64,000 nucleotides of DNA, from positions 744,001 through 808,000 of the forward strand of contig NZ_JABEDH010000002.1 of the NCBI RefSeq assembly GCF_029285175.1, read 5' to 3'. The translations under genes were made by a program, and so were the position numbers. How positions within the stretch are numbered: position 1 is the first letter of the stretch; each line of letters starts with the position of its first letter. Below the pieces are notes generated by a model. The model saw nothing but the letters and a program-made list of their open reading frames with translations, was not told the origin of the DNA and ran no database searches. Source of the DNA: Sulfitobacter sp. M05. GTDB lineage: Bacteria > Pseudomonadota > Alphaproteobacteria > Rhodobacterales > Rhodobacteraceae. Shown here piece after piece: positions 1-9,043 of this stretch.

Positions 1-821
1 TTCTGGGTGGCGAAAACGCCCAGGACCGGATGAACTCTTACCAGTGCCTCGCCGATTACACGACCGAAGCGCTGGGTGTTGAAACCAAACTGTTCGCGCC
101 AGCGGACTACAACGGTGTGATCCAGGGCCTGCTGGGTGGCAACATCGACATGGCATGGTTGGGTGCATCCTCTTATGCTGCAACTTTCCTGCAAGATGCC
201 GACGCGGTTGAACCGGTTCTGATCAAGGTCAACGTGGATGGCTCCATCGGCTATCACTCCATCGGTTTTGCCCGCAAGGACAGCGGCGTAACATCTCTGG
301 ATGATATGCAAGGCAAGGCTTTCGGCTTTGGTGATCCGAACTCGACTTCTGGCTACCTGATCCCCTCGATCGAGATCCCGCAGTACAAAGACGGCATCAC
401 TATGGAAAGCGGCGTGTACTTTGGCGAAGTCAAATTCACCGGTGGTCATGAGCAGACCATTGTCGCAGTCAACAATGGCGACATCGACGCCGGCGTGACA
501 TGGGCTGACGCACAGGGCAACTGGGAAGATGGCTACAACTCCGGCGCGCTGCGCAAAGCGGTTGATGCGGGCCTTGTTGACATGAACGACATGGTTCAAA
601 TCTGGAAATCCAACGTGATCCCAGAAGGCCCTGTTGTTCTGCGCAAAGCTCTGCCCGCTGACGTGCGTGAAAAAATGACCAAACTGGTCGACGAGCTGCA
701 TGAGCGTGATGCCGACTGTGCCTACGGTGTCGCAGCTGGTGAAACGCTGGGTTTCCAGCCAGTGACCCATGACACCTACATTTCCATCGTCGAAGCGCGC
801 AAAGCCAAAATCGGCGGCTAA
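1..821 (+). CDS. phnD: Phosphonate ABC transporter periplasmic binding protein, 5' end outside window
   Basis: Periplasmic binding protein that captures phosphonates and hands them to the PhnE permeases for ATP-driven import. The open frame runs in from base 3 (first codons read LGGENAQDRMN) and the visible 272 residues end at TAA 819-821. The internal ATG at 30 is not the true start, because the frame continues upstream with PhnD-like residues. Family members are about 300 residues, so roughly 30 N-terminal residues including the signal peptide are missing. The Asn/Asp/Ser-rich segment FGFGDPNSTSGYLIPS and the later NNGDIDAGVTW are typical of the PhnD/phosphate-phosphite-phosphonate binding family. 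It is followed by a terminator-like hairpin and then the two permease genes. PhnC ATPase is expected just upstream but cannot be seen. Confident. Confidence 0.93.
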   Translation, partial: LGGENAQDRMNSYQCLADYTTEALGVETKLFAPADYNGVIQGLLGGNIDMAWLGASSYAATFLQDADAVEPVLIKVNVDGSIGYHSIGFARKDSGVTSLDDMQGKAFGFGDPNSTSGYLIPSIEIPQYKDGITMESGVYFGEVKFTGGHEQTIVAVNNGDIDAGVTWADAQGNWEDGYNSGALRKAVDAGLVDMNDMVQIWKSNVIPEGPVVLRKALPADVREKMTKLVDELHERDADCAYGVAAGETLGFQPVTHDTYISIVEARKAKIGG

Positions 822-839
822 GTCATTTTCATGACGTTT

Positions 840-874
840 CCGGCGGCCCTTTCGGGGGCGGCCGGTATTTTTTT
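840..874 (+). terminator. Hairpin plus T-tract between phnD and phnE1
   Basis: Arms CCGGCGGCCC (840-849) and GGGCGGCCGG (856-865) pair with one mismatch, and are followed by TATTTTTTT. This is a good Rho-independent terminator or attenuator shape, placed 19 bases after the phnD stop. phnE1 starts only 15 bases after it. The likely effect is partial termination, giving more binding protein than permease. Confidence 0.7.
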
Positions 875-888
875 GTCCGGGGGTCGGG

Positions 889-1764
889 ATGGCAGACATA
901 TCACTAAGTGGCGCGGCACAAAGCGTTGACAGCATACAGTCAAGTTATGGCGCGCAAGTACAGCGTCGGCGGCTCTATGGCGGGCTGATGCTATTGCTTT
1001 TTGTGGTGCTGATGGTGTCGGGGTTCAACATTGCCGACGACCGCAACGCAGGCGGTTTCTGGAACGGGCTGCATCAGATCGGTGATTACCCTGCTGACGT
1101 GTTGTCCGAGGCCTGGGAAAAACGCGCTGACTTGCCGGTGCTGATTGCAAAATACTTCCCGGCTTTGGTTGAAACCGTGAACATTGCCGCCGTGTCGACT
1201 TTGATCGGTGCCATCGGCGGGTTGGTCCTCTCGATGCTTGGCACCCGTGGTCTGGCCAGATGGCCACGGCTTATCCCGCTGTTCCGCCGTATCTCCGACA
1301 TCATGCGGGCGGTGCCCGAAATCGTGATCGCGCTGGTGCTGATCTTTGTTCTCGGCGGCGGGCCGGTTCCTGCGATGATCGCCATCGCCATCCATACGGC
1401 CGGCGCGCTGGGCAAGATGTTTTCCGAAGTGGCCGAAAATACAGACCTAAAACCCGTCGAAGGGCTTGCCTCAACAGGGGCCACATGGTCGCAACGCATG
1501 CTTTTGGGCGTGTTGCCACAGGTCGCGCCGAATTTCGTCAGCTATGCCTTGCTGCGTTTCGAAATCAATATCCGCGCCTCTGCCATTCTTGGATTCGTGG
1601 GCACCGGGGGCATTGGCTACGAGTTGCGCAATGCGATGGGCTGGGGGCAGGGCCGGTTCGACGATGCCGCCGCGATTTTCATTCTATTGTTCGGCACCAT
1701 CGTGTTTTTCGATCAGGTATCCAGCCGTTACCGTAACCGATTGACCGAAGGGCAGGCACAATGA
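889..1764 (+). CDS. phnE: Phosphonate ABC transporter permease PhnE1
   Basis: Inner-membrane permease subunit of the phosphonate importer, 291 residues. A cytoplasmic N-terminus of about 30 residues precedes the first membrane segment (about 31-49). The binding-protein-dependent permease (BPD_transp_1) core follows from about residue 90. The EAA-type coupling loop that contacts the ATPase is visible as FSEVAENTDLKPVEGLASTG, with the conserved tail GFVGTGGIG. The stop codon overlaps the start of the next permease gene (ATGA, 1761-1764), so the two are translationally coupled. Paired PhnE1/PhnE2 subunits are usual in Rhodobacterales and presumably form a heterodimer. The start ATG 889 follows a GGGGGTCGGG stretch. 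Confidence 0.93.
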   Translation: MADISLSGAAQSVDSIQSSYGAQVQRRRLYGGLMLLLFVVLMVSGFNIADDRNAGGFWNGLHQIGDYPADVLSEAWEKRADLPVLIAKYFPALVETVNIAAVSTLIGAIGGLVLSMLGTRGLARWPRLIPLFRRISDIMRAVPEIVIALVLIFVLGGGPVPAMIAIAIHTAGALGKMFSEVAENTDLKPVEGLASTGATWSQRMLLGVLPQVAPNFVSYALLRFEINIRASAILGFVGTGGIGYELRNAMGWGQGRFDDAAAIFILLFGTIVFFDQVSSRYRNRLTEGQAQ

Positions 1765-3074
1765 CCGCAATTGATCTGAATACCACCAAACAGCACGCAG
1801 ACCGATTGTTTCAGCGCAAACGTCTGATCGGGTTTGGAATTCCTGCCGTGATTGCAGTGTATTTCCTCTATATCTTCTTTGCCTTTGATTTTGCCGGACT
1901 TGCGCAACGGGCCAATCTGGAAAACGCGGTTACGCTGGCCTCTGACAGCTGGTCTCACAAGGTTCATGTAACGCGTGACAACCGGTCGGGAGAAACGACC
2001 TATGCCGTTGAGGGCGAGCGCAAAGGCCGATATCCAGACGGCCAGCGTCCTGAATGGGTCACCGGTAAGGACGTCATATCCATCGACATTGGCGGTGATC
2101 ACATTGTGCGCTATCTGCCCCAGAACCGCACGGAAATCGACATACCGGGCATGGCTTTGATCAAGGTACAGGCCAAGGGCCGCAAGCTGACACATAACCT
2201 GCCTGAGGATCGGCCGGACTGGATATCGGTTTCCGACCGGCGCATCGGCATTGTCACGCCCGAGGGGCGGATCACAATGACCGGTGCCCGTACCGAAGTG
2301 TTCAACTATTTCCCCGGATGGGAATTGTTCTGGTTCACCCTCGACAGCCCGTATCACGGGCATAGCGTCGCCAGCATCATGTTTGGCGAACGGCTTGACC
2401 CGGCGCGGTCAAACATAAACGGCGCGCTTTCGGATTGGTGGAACAATGCCATGTGGCGCCACAAGGATGTTGCATGGGCGATTGGCGAAACGATCTTGAT
2501 GGCTTTCCTTGGCACGATGGGCGCGGCCATCATCGCCTTGCCGTTGGCGTTCTTCGCTGCCAAGCGTTTTTCGCCCTTCATGGTGGTCCGGGCCACGGCC
2601 CGCCGCTTGTTCGATTTTGTGCGTGGGGTGGATGCGTTGATCTGGACGGTGGTCCTTGCCCGTGCTTTTGGGCCTGGCCCGCTTACGGGGGCGCTGGCCA
2701 TCCTGATCACGGACACCGGCACCTTCGGCAAGATTTTTTCCGAGGCGCTGGAAAATGTCGATCAGAAGCAGATTGAGGGCGTAGCATCGACCGGTGCCAA
2801 ACCGCTGCAACGCTATCGCTTTGGTGTGATCCCGCAGGTGGTGCCCGTGCTGTTGGCGCAGATCCTCTATTTTCTTGAATCCAACACCCGCTCTGCCACC
2901 ATCATCGGCGCAATTACCGGTGGCGGTATTGGCCTGATGCTGACACAGGCAATCCAGACCCAAAAGGATTGGGAAGAGGTCGCCTATTATATCATCCTGA
3001 TTATCGTCATGGTGATGTTCATGGATTGGTTCTCGGGCTGGCTGCGCGGCAAGCTAATCGGGCGCAAAAACTGA
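1761..3074 (+). CDS. phnE: Phosphonate ABC transporter permease PhnE2 with extra periplasmic domain
   Basis: Second permease subunit, 437 residues, much longer than the usual 260-290 of PhnE. The surplus is a segment of about 165 residues (about 45-210) between the first membrane helix (about 24-42) and the rest of the membrane core. It is polar, lacks membrane segments and is presumably periplasmic. The permease core from about residue 225 carries the coupling loop ([20 protein letters not shown]) and GAITGGGIG. The start overlaps the phnE1 stop, and its stop TGA (3072-3074) overlaps the ATG of the next gene. Long PhnE2 proteins of this type are, to my knowledge, normal in alphaproteobacteria. 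The role of the extra domain is unknown. Confidence 0.92.
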   Translation: MTAIDLNTTKQHADRLFQRKRLIGFGIPAVIAVYFLYIFFAFDFAGLAQRANLENAVTLASDSWSHKVHVTRDNRSGETTYAVEGERKGRYPDGQRPEWVTGKDVISIDIGGDHIVRYLPQNRTEIDIPGMALIKVQAKGRKLTHNLPEDRPDWISVSDRRIGIVTPEGRITMTGARTEVFNYFPGWELFWFTLDSPYHGHSVASIMFGERLDPARSNINGALSDWWNNAMWRHKDVAWAIGETILMAFLGTMGAAIIALPLAFFAAKRFSPFMVVRATARRLFDFVRGVDALIWTVVLARAFGPGPLTGALAILITDTGTFGKIFSEALENVDQKQIEGVASTGAKPLQRYRFGVIPQVVPVLLAQILYFLESNTRSATIIGAITGGGIGLMLTQAIQTQKDWEEVAYYIILIIVMVMFMDWFSGWLRGKLIGRKN

Positions 3075-3691
3075 TGGCCCGGTTGTCAGCGGACACGCCT
3101 TTCATCCATGCGGGCTGTGAAATTTCCAACAGCACCTTTGGGGCTTATGTCGAAATTGGCAAAGGCAGCCGCGTGGCGCATTCGGTCTTTGGAGACTACA
3201 GTTATTGTGACCGCTATGCGGATGTCGCCAACGCGCAGATCGGCAAGTTTTCCAATATCGCAGCCTTCAGCCGTATCGGGGCCACGGACCATCCGTTGCA
3301 CACCGCCGCCTGCCACCATTTTCTTTACCGGTCTGATGACTATTGGTCGGACACGACACGCGACGATGCGTTCTTTGCTCTGCGTAAATCCCGTATCGCC
3401 CATATTGGAAACGACACGTGGATCGGGGCAGGCGCGATGATCAAACCCGAGGTCACGCTGGGCCACGGGGCGGTTGTCGCCGCTGGTGCTGTTGTGACCA
3501 AGGACGTCGACCCTTACACCATTGTGGCCGGTACGCCGGCACGGGTTTTGCGATTGCGCCAACCGCGCAACATTGCAGATCGCCTGATTGCGCTGGCTTG
3601 GTGGGACTGGCCGCATGACGTGCTGCGCACAGCACTGGAGGATTTTCGCAACCTTGAGGCAGAGGCGTTTTTGGAAAAACACGAGGCCTAG
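3074..3691 (+). CDS. Phosphonate-locus hexapeptide-repeat acyltransferase (TIGR03308 type)
   Basis: Left-handed beta-helix (hexapeptide repeat) transferase of 205 residues, of the kind found inside phn operons. Repeats are visible in the N-terminal half ([21 protein letters not shown]...) and again near residues 115-155 ([20 protein letters not shown]...[13 protein letters not shown]), with the terminal [11 protein letters not shown] typical of chloramphenicol/Vat-type acetyltransferases. The start at 3074 was chosen because its ATG overlaps the phnE2 TGA; an upstream in-frame start would lie inside phnE2. The acceptor is not known; acetylation of an aminoalkylphosphonate, as by PhnO, is a guess. 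The stop overlaps the phnF stop on the other strand (CTAG, 3688-3691). Confidence 0.85.
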   Translation: MARLSADTPFIHAGCEISNSTFGAYVEIGKGSRVAHSVFGDYSYCDRYADVANAQIGKFSNIAAFSRIGATDHPLHTAACHHFLYRSDDYWSDTTRDDAFFALRKSRIAHIGNDTWIGAGAMIKPEVTLGHGAVVAAGAVVTKDVDPYTIVAGTPARVLRLRQPRNIADRLIALAWWDWPHDVLRTALEDFRNLEAEAFLEKHEA

Positions 3692-4407
3692 GCTTCAAGT
3701 GTCAGCGTGACCCGATCCCCTGCAAACCAAGTGCGGCCATATTCCACTGGTACGCCGGCTTGGTCCACATTGACGCCTGTGGTCCTCAACAACGGATCCC
3801 CTTCGGCAATCTGGAGATGCAATGCCTGTGTGGCAGAGGCACGCACCGGCGTTAGCCGCGTGGATGCACGGGTGTAATCGGCGGTGCCCACAGCCTCTAG
3901 CGCCTCGGTGACACTGGATGTGTCGGTGAATGCCGCGGTGATCCCCTCAAGCCGCCCCAGCGGAAACAGGCTTTCGAACAGCGCAATGGGCAGACCGTCA
4001 GCGAAGGACAGACCATGATAGGCGCAAACCGGATCGCCGTTGTTGATGGCCAGCGCAAGGGCCTCGCCCTGGGTGGCAACGCGTTCCTCAAGCGCCAACA
4101 TGCGTTTTTCAGGCCGACGTCCGGCAGCGATCAGGTTTTCGTGGAACCGCACACGTTTCCCTATGGGATATTCCGTCGGTGTTGCCGCGACAAATGCACC
4201 AGCGCCGCGTCTGGTACGGATCAGCCCCTCATCCACCAAGGCGGAAATACCGTGGCGCACCGTATGCCGGTTGACACCAAAGCGATCGGCCAATGCGGCC
4301 TCTGTCGGCAGTTTGTCACCGGGGCGATAGCGCCCCTCGGAAAGGTCGCTGCGCAGGGCATCCGCGATTGCTTTCCAGATCGGGGTTTTGGGGGGACTGT
4401 CACACAA
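3688..4407 (-). CDS. phnF: GntR/HutC-family regulator of the phn genes
   Basis: Transcription factor of 239 residues. The N-terminal GntR winged helix-turn-helix (about 8-75) shows the classic [20 protein letters not shown] followed by [18 protein letters not shown]. The C-terminal UTRA effector domain (about 95-235) is of the HutC/PhnF type. The only plausible start is TTG at 4405-4407, preceded on the minus strand by AGAAGAG; no in-frame ATG lies near the DNA-binding domain. It is divergent from phnG across 81 bases that hold two GTATAG boxes, so repression of phnG onwards and of itself is likely. It lies tail-to-tail with the transferase gene, separating the import half from the lyase half of the locus. 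Confidence 0.9.
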   Translation of the reverse strand: MCDSPPKTPIWKAIADALRSDLSEGRYRPGDKLPTEAALADRFGVNRHTVRHGISALVDEGLIRTRRGAGAFVAATPTEYPIGKRVRFHENLIAAGRRPEKRMLALEERVATQGEALALAINNGDPVCAYHGLSFADGLPIALFESLFPLGRLEGITAAFTDTSSVTEALEAVGTADYTRASTRLTPVRASATQALHLQIAEGDPLLRTTGVNVDQAGVPVEYGRTWFAGDRVTLTLEA

Positions 4408-4454
4408 GTTTCACAAATCTCTTCTGTTATTGCGACGAGGTTCTGCTAGAATAA

Positions 4455-4469
4455 GTATAGTTGTATAGT
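4455..4469. promoter_or_regulatory. Candidate PhnF operator: GTATAGT direct repeat
   Basis: GTATAGT occurs twice in 15 bases (4455-4461 and 4463-4469) in the 81-base divergent gap between phnF and phnG. The GTATAG core resembles the published Mycobacterium smegmatis PhnF operator (TGGTATAGACCA, from memory). Location and repetition suggest an operator or core promoter; binding is inferred. Confidence 0.45.
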
Positions 4470-4488
4470 AATTGGAAAAGTTGTCGAG

Positions 4489-4944
4489 ATGAAAGACAGT
4501 TTGGACGAAAATAATCCCCGAAAAGCGTGGATGAGCGTGTTGGCAAAAGCGCCGGAAGGCCGGGTTCCCGCCCTGCTGGATACGGTTGGCGAGCGTCCTG
4601 TGTTCACCTGGTTACGCGCGCCCGAGGTTGGCAGCACCATGATACGCGGTCGTGCTGGCGGCACCGGCGCACCGTTTAATCTGGGTGAGATGACAGTGAC
4701 CCGCTGCGCGCTGACCTTGGCCACCGGCGAGGTCGGACATGCCTATGTTCAGGGGCGGCGCAAGGTCGATGCCGAAGCTGCAGCGCTGGTTGATGCGATG
4801 ATGCAGACGGAGGCGGCGGACCTGTTGCGCAGTTCCGTGCTGAGCCCGCTTGAAGAGGAGCAGGCCGCCGCAAAGACCGCCCGCGCAGCGAAGGCTGCTG
4901 CCACAAAAGTTGATTTTTTCACAATGGTCCGAGGAGAGGATTGA
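4489..4944 (+). CDS. phnG: C-P lyase core subunit PhnG
   Basis: Component of the PhnGHIJ carbon-phosphorus lyase core complex in the cytoplasm, 151 residues, close to the usual size. The N-terminal segment RKAWMSVLAKAPEGRV and the central RVTR-like EMTVTRCALTLATGEVGHAYVQGR are hallmarks of PhnG. With PhnH, PhnI and PhnL it helps form ribose 1-methylphosphonate 5-triphosphate from ATP and phosphonate. The ATG at 4489 follows GGAAAAG eight bases upstream. It is the first gene of the lyase operon and the one nearest the phnF promoter region. Its stop TGA (4942-4944) shares one base with the phnH ATG. Confidence 0.92.
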   Translation: MKDSLDENNPRKAWMSVLAKAPEGRVPALLDTVGERPVFTWLRAPEVGSTMIRGRAGGTGAPFNLGEMTVTRCALTLATGEVGHAYVQGRRKVDAEAAALVDAMMQTEAADLLRSSVLSPLEEEQAAAKTARAAKAAATKVDFFTMVRGED

Positions 4945-5507
4945 TGCAGGCTGAAACCCTATCCGGCGGGTTTGCCGATCCGGCGACCCAGTCAGCCCAT
5001 GCCTTTCGCAGTGTGATGGAAGCCATGGCGCGCCCCGGTACGATTCACGACATCAGCGGTGCGGCCCCGCCCGCGCCCCTGTCCAATGCTGCGGGCGCTG
5101 TTCTGCTGACGCTGTGCGACACGGAAACCCCCGTCTATCTGGCGGGAGAAATGGATTGCGCAGCAGTGCGCGCGTGGCTGGCCTTTCACACAGGCGCACC
5201 GGTGACCGGGCCATCGCAGTGTATGTTTGCGGTCGGGACATGGTCGGCATTGGTGCCGCTTTCGCCCTACGCTATTGGCACCGCCGAATACCCGGATCGC
5301 TCTGCCACGTTGATCGTGGAGCACCCCGCGCTGACGGCGTCGGGTGTTACCCTCAAAGGGCCAGGTATCAAGACCAGCGCGTCCTTGTCGCTGCCTGATG
5401 TGCAGGCGTTTCACGACAACCACACCCTGTTTCCGCTGGGCTTGGATTTCATTTTGACCAGCGGCGACCGGCTTGCGGCTTTGCCCAGATCAACAGAGGT
5501 GCAATAA
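4944..5507 (+). CDS. phnH: C-P lyase core subunit PhnH
   Basis: PhnH subunit of the C-P lyase core, 187 residues. The N-terminus (GGFADPATQSAHAFRSVMEA) and the MARPG motif right after it are diagnostic of the family. I prefer ATG 4944, which overlaps the phnG TGA and has GAGGAGAGGA just upstream, over the in-frame TTG at 4941. The fold is related to PLP-dependent transferases but lacks the cofactor in characterised members. The stop TAA (5505-5507) overlaps the next start as TAATG, so phnG-H-I are tightly coupled. Confidence 0.92.
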   Translation: MQAETLSGGFADPATQSAHAFRSVMEAMARPGTIHDISGAAPPAPLSNAAGAVLLTLCDTETPVYLAGEMDCAAVRAWLAFHTGAPVTGPSQCMFAVGTWSALVPLSPYAIGTAEYPDRSATLIVEHPALTASGVTLKGPGIKTSASLSLPDVQAFHDNHTLFPLGLDFILTSGDRLAALPRSTEVQ

Positions 5508-6595
5508 TGTATGTTGCAGTAAAAGGCGGCGAGCGCGCGATCGAGAATGCTCATGCGTGGCTGGCCGAAGAGCGCCGGGGGGATACGAATGTACCCGACC
5601 TTAGCGTCGTCCAGATCCGCGAACAGCTAACGCTGGCCGTCAATCGGGTGATGGCAGAAGGCTCGCTTTATGATCCGGACCTTGCCGCGCTGGCCATTAA
5701 ACAGTCGCGCGGTGATCTGATCGAGGCAATCTTTCTGATCCGCGCCTACCGCACCACCTTGCCCCGCTTTGGGGCATCCCTGCCCGTTGATACCGGGGCA
5801 ATGTCATGTGACCGACGCATTTCCGCGACGTTCAAGGATCTGCCCGGCGGGCAGGTGCTGGGCCCGACCTTTGATTACACGCACCGTTTGCTGGATTTCA
5901 AACTGGCCGCAGAGGGAGATGTGCCTGCTGCGCCAACCCGCGAGGCAGAGCTGGGCGAAGTGCCTCATGTCACCGATTTTCTGAACCGAGAGGGCCTGAT
6001 CGAAGAGGCCCCGCGACAGGACACACCGCCGCCCGACCTGACCCGCGAACCGCTGGAGATGCCGGCGGAGCGGGCCCTGCGTTTGCAGGCGCTGACCCGC
6101 TCAGACGAGGGGTTTACGCTGGGCCTCGCTTACTCCACGCAGCGCGGATATGCCCGTAACCACGCTTTTGTCGGCGAGTTGCGCATTGGCACCGTGCCGG
6201 TCGAGATGGATATCCCTGAACTGGGCTTTGCGGTTGAAATCGGTGAGGTAACCCTGACTGAATGCGAAACGGTCAATCAGTTCATGGGGTCGAAATCCGA
6301 ACCACCGCAGTTTACCCGCGGCTATGGGTTGGTCTTTGGCCAGACTGAACGCAAGGCCATCTCAATGGCGTTGGTGGACCGGGCATTGCGTTGGGAAGAA
6401 CTGGGCGAAGAAAACGTCGGTGCGCCAGCGCAGGATGCAGAATTTGTTCTGTACCACGCTGACAATATTCAGGCGACGGGTTTCCTCGAACATATCAAAC
6501 TGCCGCATTACGTCGATTTCCAGTCCGAATTGGAACTGGTGCGCAAACTGCGCCGTGAGGCGGGTGCGGATCAGGTTCAGGAGGCGGCGGAATGA
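5507..6595 (+). CDS. phnI: C-P lyase core subunit PhnI
   Basis: PhnI, 362 residues (family about 350-370), begins MYVAVKGGERAIENAHAWLA, a near-invariant N-terminus. It is the nucleosidase-type subunit: with PhnG, PhnH and PhnL it displaces adenine from ATP and couples the phosphonate to C1 of ribose. Further family landmarks are SCDRRISATFKDLPGGQVLG, LAYSTQRGYARNHAF and the C-terminal QATGFLEHIKLPHYVDFQSEL. The start overlaps the phnH stop. A gap of 100 bases separates it from phnJ, the only real spacer in the G-to-N run. Confidence 0.94.
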   Translation: MYVAVKGGERAIENAHAWLAEERRGDTNVPDLSVVQIREQLTLAVNRVMAEGSLYDPDLAALAIKQSRGDLIEAIFLIRAYRTTLPRFGASLPVDTGAMSCDRRISATFKDLPGGQVLGPTFDYTHRLLDFKLAAEGDVPAAPTREAELGEVPHVTDFLNREGLIEEAPRQDTPPPDLTREPLEMPAERALRLQALTRSDEGFTLGLAYSTQRGYARNHAFVGELRIGTVPVEMDIPELGFAVEIGEVTLTECETVNQFMGSKSEPPQFTRGYGLVFGQTERKAISMALVDRALRWEELGEENVGAPAQDAEFVLYHADNIQATGFLEHIKLPHYVDFQSELELVRKLRREAGADQVQEAAE

Positions 6596-6695
6596 GCCCG
6601 GCAATATTCGCCCTAAAGTGCTTTCGGTTGAGCAGGGTCAGCTCTGCGCAGAAGCGTTCGCCATCCCCCTTCACCACAGTCCGAGGAGCATCCTC

Positions 6696-7589
6696 ATGAG
6701 CGAATACAATTTTGCCTATCTGGACGAGCAGACCAAACGCATGATCCGACGTGCCATCCTCAAGGGGCTTGCGATACCCGGTTATCAGGTGCCGTTTGCC
6801 AGCCGTGAAATGCCGATGCCCTATGGTTGGGGCACAGGTGGCGTGCAGGTTTCCGCCGCCGTTCTCACACCCGAGGATCGGTTCAAGGTGATTGACCAAG
6901 GCGCGGACGATACAACAAATGCCGTGTCGATCCGCACGTTTTTTGAACGTACCGCCGGGGTCGAGACCACGACCAAAACCACCGATGCAACGGTGATCCA
7001 GACCCGTCACCGCATCCCCGAAGAGGCGCTGACCGAAGGGCAGGTTCTGGTCTATCAGGTGCCGATCCCTGAACCACTCAGGTTCCTTGAACCGCGCGAA
7101 AGCGAAACGCGCAAAATGCATGCCCTCGAGGAATATGGGCTGATGCACGTGAAACTTTACGAAGACATCAGCCGCCACGGGCATATCGCGACCTCTTATG
7201 CCTATCCGGTCAAGGTAGAAGGCCGCTATGTCATGGACCCATCACCGATCCCGAAATTCGACAACCCCAAATTGGGAGAGATGGCCGCGATTCAGTTGTT
7301 TGGCGCAGGGCGCGAACAACGCATTCACGCGCTGCCGCCTTACACACAGGTGGTCAGCCTCGATTTCGAGGATCACCCGTTTGAGGCGACCAAGGCGGAT
7401 CATCCCTGCGGGATGTGCGGGGCGCTGGACAGCTATCTTGACGAAGTGATCACCGATGACGCTGGCGGGCGCATGTTTGTCTGCTCTGACACTGACTATT
7501 GCGAGGGCCGGCAGGCCGCAGGCTTTGTCGGTGAAATGAACCACCAGCGCGCATTTAGCGTTCAACCTTTATTGGAGACAGAAGCATGA
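6696..7589 (+). CDS. phnJ: Radical-SAM carbon-phosphorus lyase PhnJ
   Basis: Catalytic subunit that cleaves the C-P bond of ribose 1-methylphosphonate 5-phosphate by radical SAM chemistry, 297 residues. The start ATG 6696 is preceded by GAGGAG (6683-6688) and begins MSEYNFAYLDEQTKRMIRR; the frame is open further upstream inside phnI but not PhnJ-like there. The unusual cluster motif is intact: CGMC, then 21 residues, C, then 5 residues, C. This matches the spacing of the three Fe-S ligands and the catalytic thiyl cysteine of E. coli PhnJ (C241, C244, C266, C272). The stop overlaps phnK (ATGA). All residues needed for activity appear present. Confidence 0.96.
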   Translation: MSEYNFAYLDEQTKRMIRRAILKGLAIPGYQVPFASREMPMPYGWGTGGVQVSAAVLTPEDRFKVIDQGADDTTNAVSIRTFFERTAGVETTTKTTDATVIQTRHRIPEEALTEGQVLVYQVPIPEPLRFLEPRESETRKMHALEEYGLMHVKLYEDISRHGHIATSYAYPVKVEGRYVMDPSPIPKFDNPKLGEMAAIQLFGAGREQRIHALPPYTQVVSLDFEDHPFEATKADHPCGMCGALDSYLDEVITDDAGGRMFVCSDTDYCEGRQAAGFVGEMNHQRAFSVQPLLETEA

Positions 7590-8356
7590 CTCCCCTTCTT
7601 TCAGTGCAAGGCATCACCAAGCGCTACGGGGCGCATATCGGTTGCGCGGATGTGTCCTTTGATCTTTATCCCGGCGAGGTCATGGGGATCGTCGGCGAAA
7701 GCGGATCGGGAAAATCCACACTGCTGAATTGCATGGCGGGGCATTTGGAACCGGACGCAGGCAAGGTTGTTTTTGATACGCGTGCCAATGGTCCAAAAGA
7801 CACGGTTACGATGTCCGAACCGGAACGCCGCATGTTGTCCCGCACCGACTGGGCCTTTGTCCACCAGCACGCCCGCGATGGGCTGCGCATGGGGGTGTCC
7901 GCGGGCGGTAATGTGGGCGAACGCCTGATGGCTGTAGGTGAACGCCACTATGGAAACATCCGCGACAAAGCCACCGATTGGCTGGAACGGGTAGAGATCG
8001 ATGCCGCCCGTGTTGATGACCGGCCTGTGACCTTTTCGGGGGGGATGCAACAACGCCTCCAGATCGCCCGCAACCTCGTCACCGGACCGCGTTTGGTGTT
8101 CATGGATGAACCTACCGGCGGCCTTGATGTCTCGGTGCAGGCGCGTCTTCTGGATCTCTTGCGCGGGCTGGTGCGTGATATGGGATTGTCGGCCATCATC
8201 GTGACCCACGACCTTGCCGTTGTGCGGCTGCTGGCCGACCGCTTGATGGTAATGAAATCGGGCCATGTGGTCGAGGCGGGTTTGACCGATCAGGTCCTCG
8301 ATGATCCACAACACGCCTATAGCCAACTCCTTGTCAGTTCCGTTTTGCAGGTATGA
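7586..8356 (+). CDS. phnK: C-P lyase ABC-type ATPase PhnK
   Basis: ABC-family ATPase of 256 residues that binds the C-P lyase core and, from work on the E. coli complex, couples ATP hydrolysis to its remodelling rather than to transport. Visible motifs are Walker A GESGSGKST (about residue 37), signature FSGGMQQRLQIARN, Walker B LVFMDEPTGGLD and the switch histidine in IIVTHDLAVV. It overlaps phnJ by ATGA and is followed three bases later by phnL. Size and motif set are standard. Confidence 0.94.
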   Translation: MTPLLSVQGITKRYGAHIGCADVSFDLYPGEVMGIVGESGSGKSTLLNCMAGHLEPDAGKVVFDTRANGPKDTVTMSEPERRMLSRTDWAFVHQHARDGLRMGVSAGGNVGERLMAVGERHYGNIRDKATDWLERVEIDAARVDDRPVTFSGGMQQRLQIARNLVTGPRLVFMDEPTGGLDVSVQARLLDLLRGLVRDMGLSAIIVTHDLAVVRLLADRLMVMKSGHVVEAGLTDQVLDDPQHAYSQLLVSSVLQV

Positions 8357-8359
8357 ACC

Positions 8360-9043
8360 ATGATTGAATTGAAAGACGTTTCCAAAACCTTCACCCTGCA
8401 CAATCAGGGCAGCGCGGTGATTGAAGTCATCAGCGATGTATCTTTCACCGTTTCCAAGGGAGAATGTGTGGCTCTCACCGGTGCCTCTGGTGCCGGCAAA
8501 TCAACGCTGATGCGGATGATCTATGGCAATTACCTGACGCAATCGGGTGCCATCCGTATCGGTGACATGGACATTGTGCAGGCTGAACCGCGCGACGTGA
8601 TTGCCCTGCGCCGCGAGGTACTGGGGTATGTCAGCCAGTTCCTGCGTGTCGTGCCCCGTGTGCCGACGCTGGATGTGGTTGCCGAACCGCTGCGCGCGGT
8701 GGGGGTCTCCGCTGCGGATGCGCAGGAGCGTGCTGCTGCCTTGTTGGCACAGCTGAACATACCCGAGCGGTTGTGGTCGCTTTCGCCCACAACATTTTCC
8801 GGCGGCGAACAACAGCGCGTGAACATCGCACGTGGGTTTGCCCATACCTATCCTGCTGTGCTGCTTGATGAACCAACGGCCAGTCTGGATGCCGCAAACC
8901 GCGAAGTCGTGCTGTCGCTTATTGAAGAGGCCAAGGCGCGCGGTGCTGCGATTATCGGTATTTTCCATGATGAAGCGGCCCGTGCCCGTGTCTGTGATCG
9001 TGAAATTGATGTTGGCCGCTATACCCCAGGAATGGTCGCATGA
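8360..9043 (+). CDS. phnL: C-P lyase ABC-type ATPase PhnL
   Basis: Second ABC-type ATPase of the pathway, 227 residues, needed with PhnGHI for the first coupling step. Walker A GASGAGKST, signature FSGGEQQRVNIARGF and Walker B AVLLDEPTASLD are present. The switch region reads GIFHDEAARARVCDR, as usual for PhnL. The start lies three bases after the phnK stop (TGAACCATG) and the stop overlaps phnN (ATGA). No anomaly. Confidence 0.94.
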   Translation: MIELKDVSKTFTLHNQGSAVIEVISDVSFTVSKGECVALTGASGAGKSTLMRMIYGNYLTQSGAIRIGDMDIVQAEPRDVIALRREVLGYVSQFLRVVPRVPTLDVVAEPLRAVGVSAADAQERAAALLAQLNIPERLWSLSPTTFSGGEQQRVNIARGFAHTYPAVLLDEPTASLDAANREVVLSLIEEAKARGAAIIGIFHDEAARARVCDREIDVGRYTPGMVA

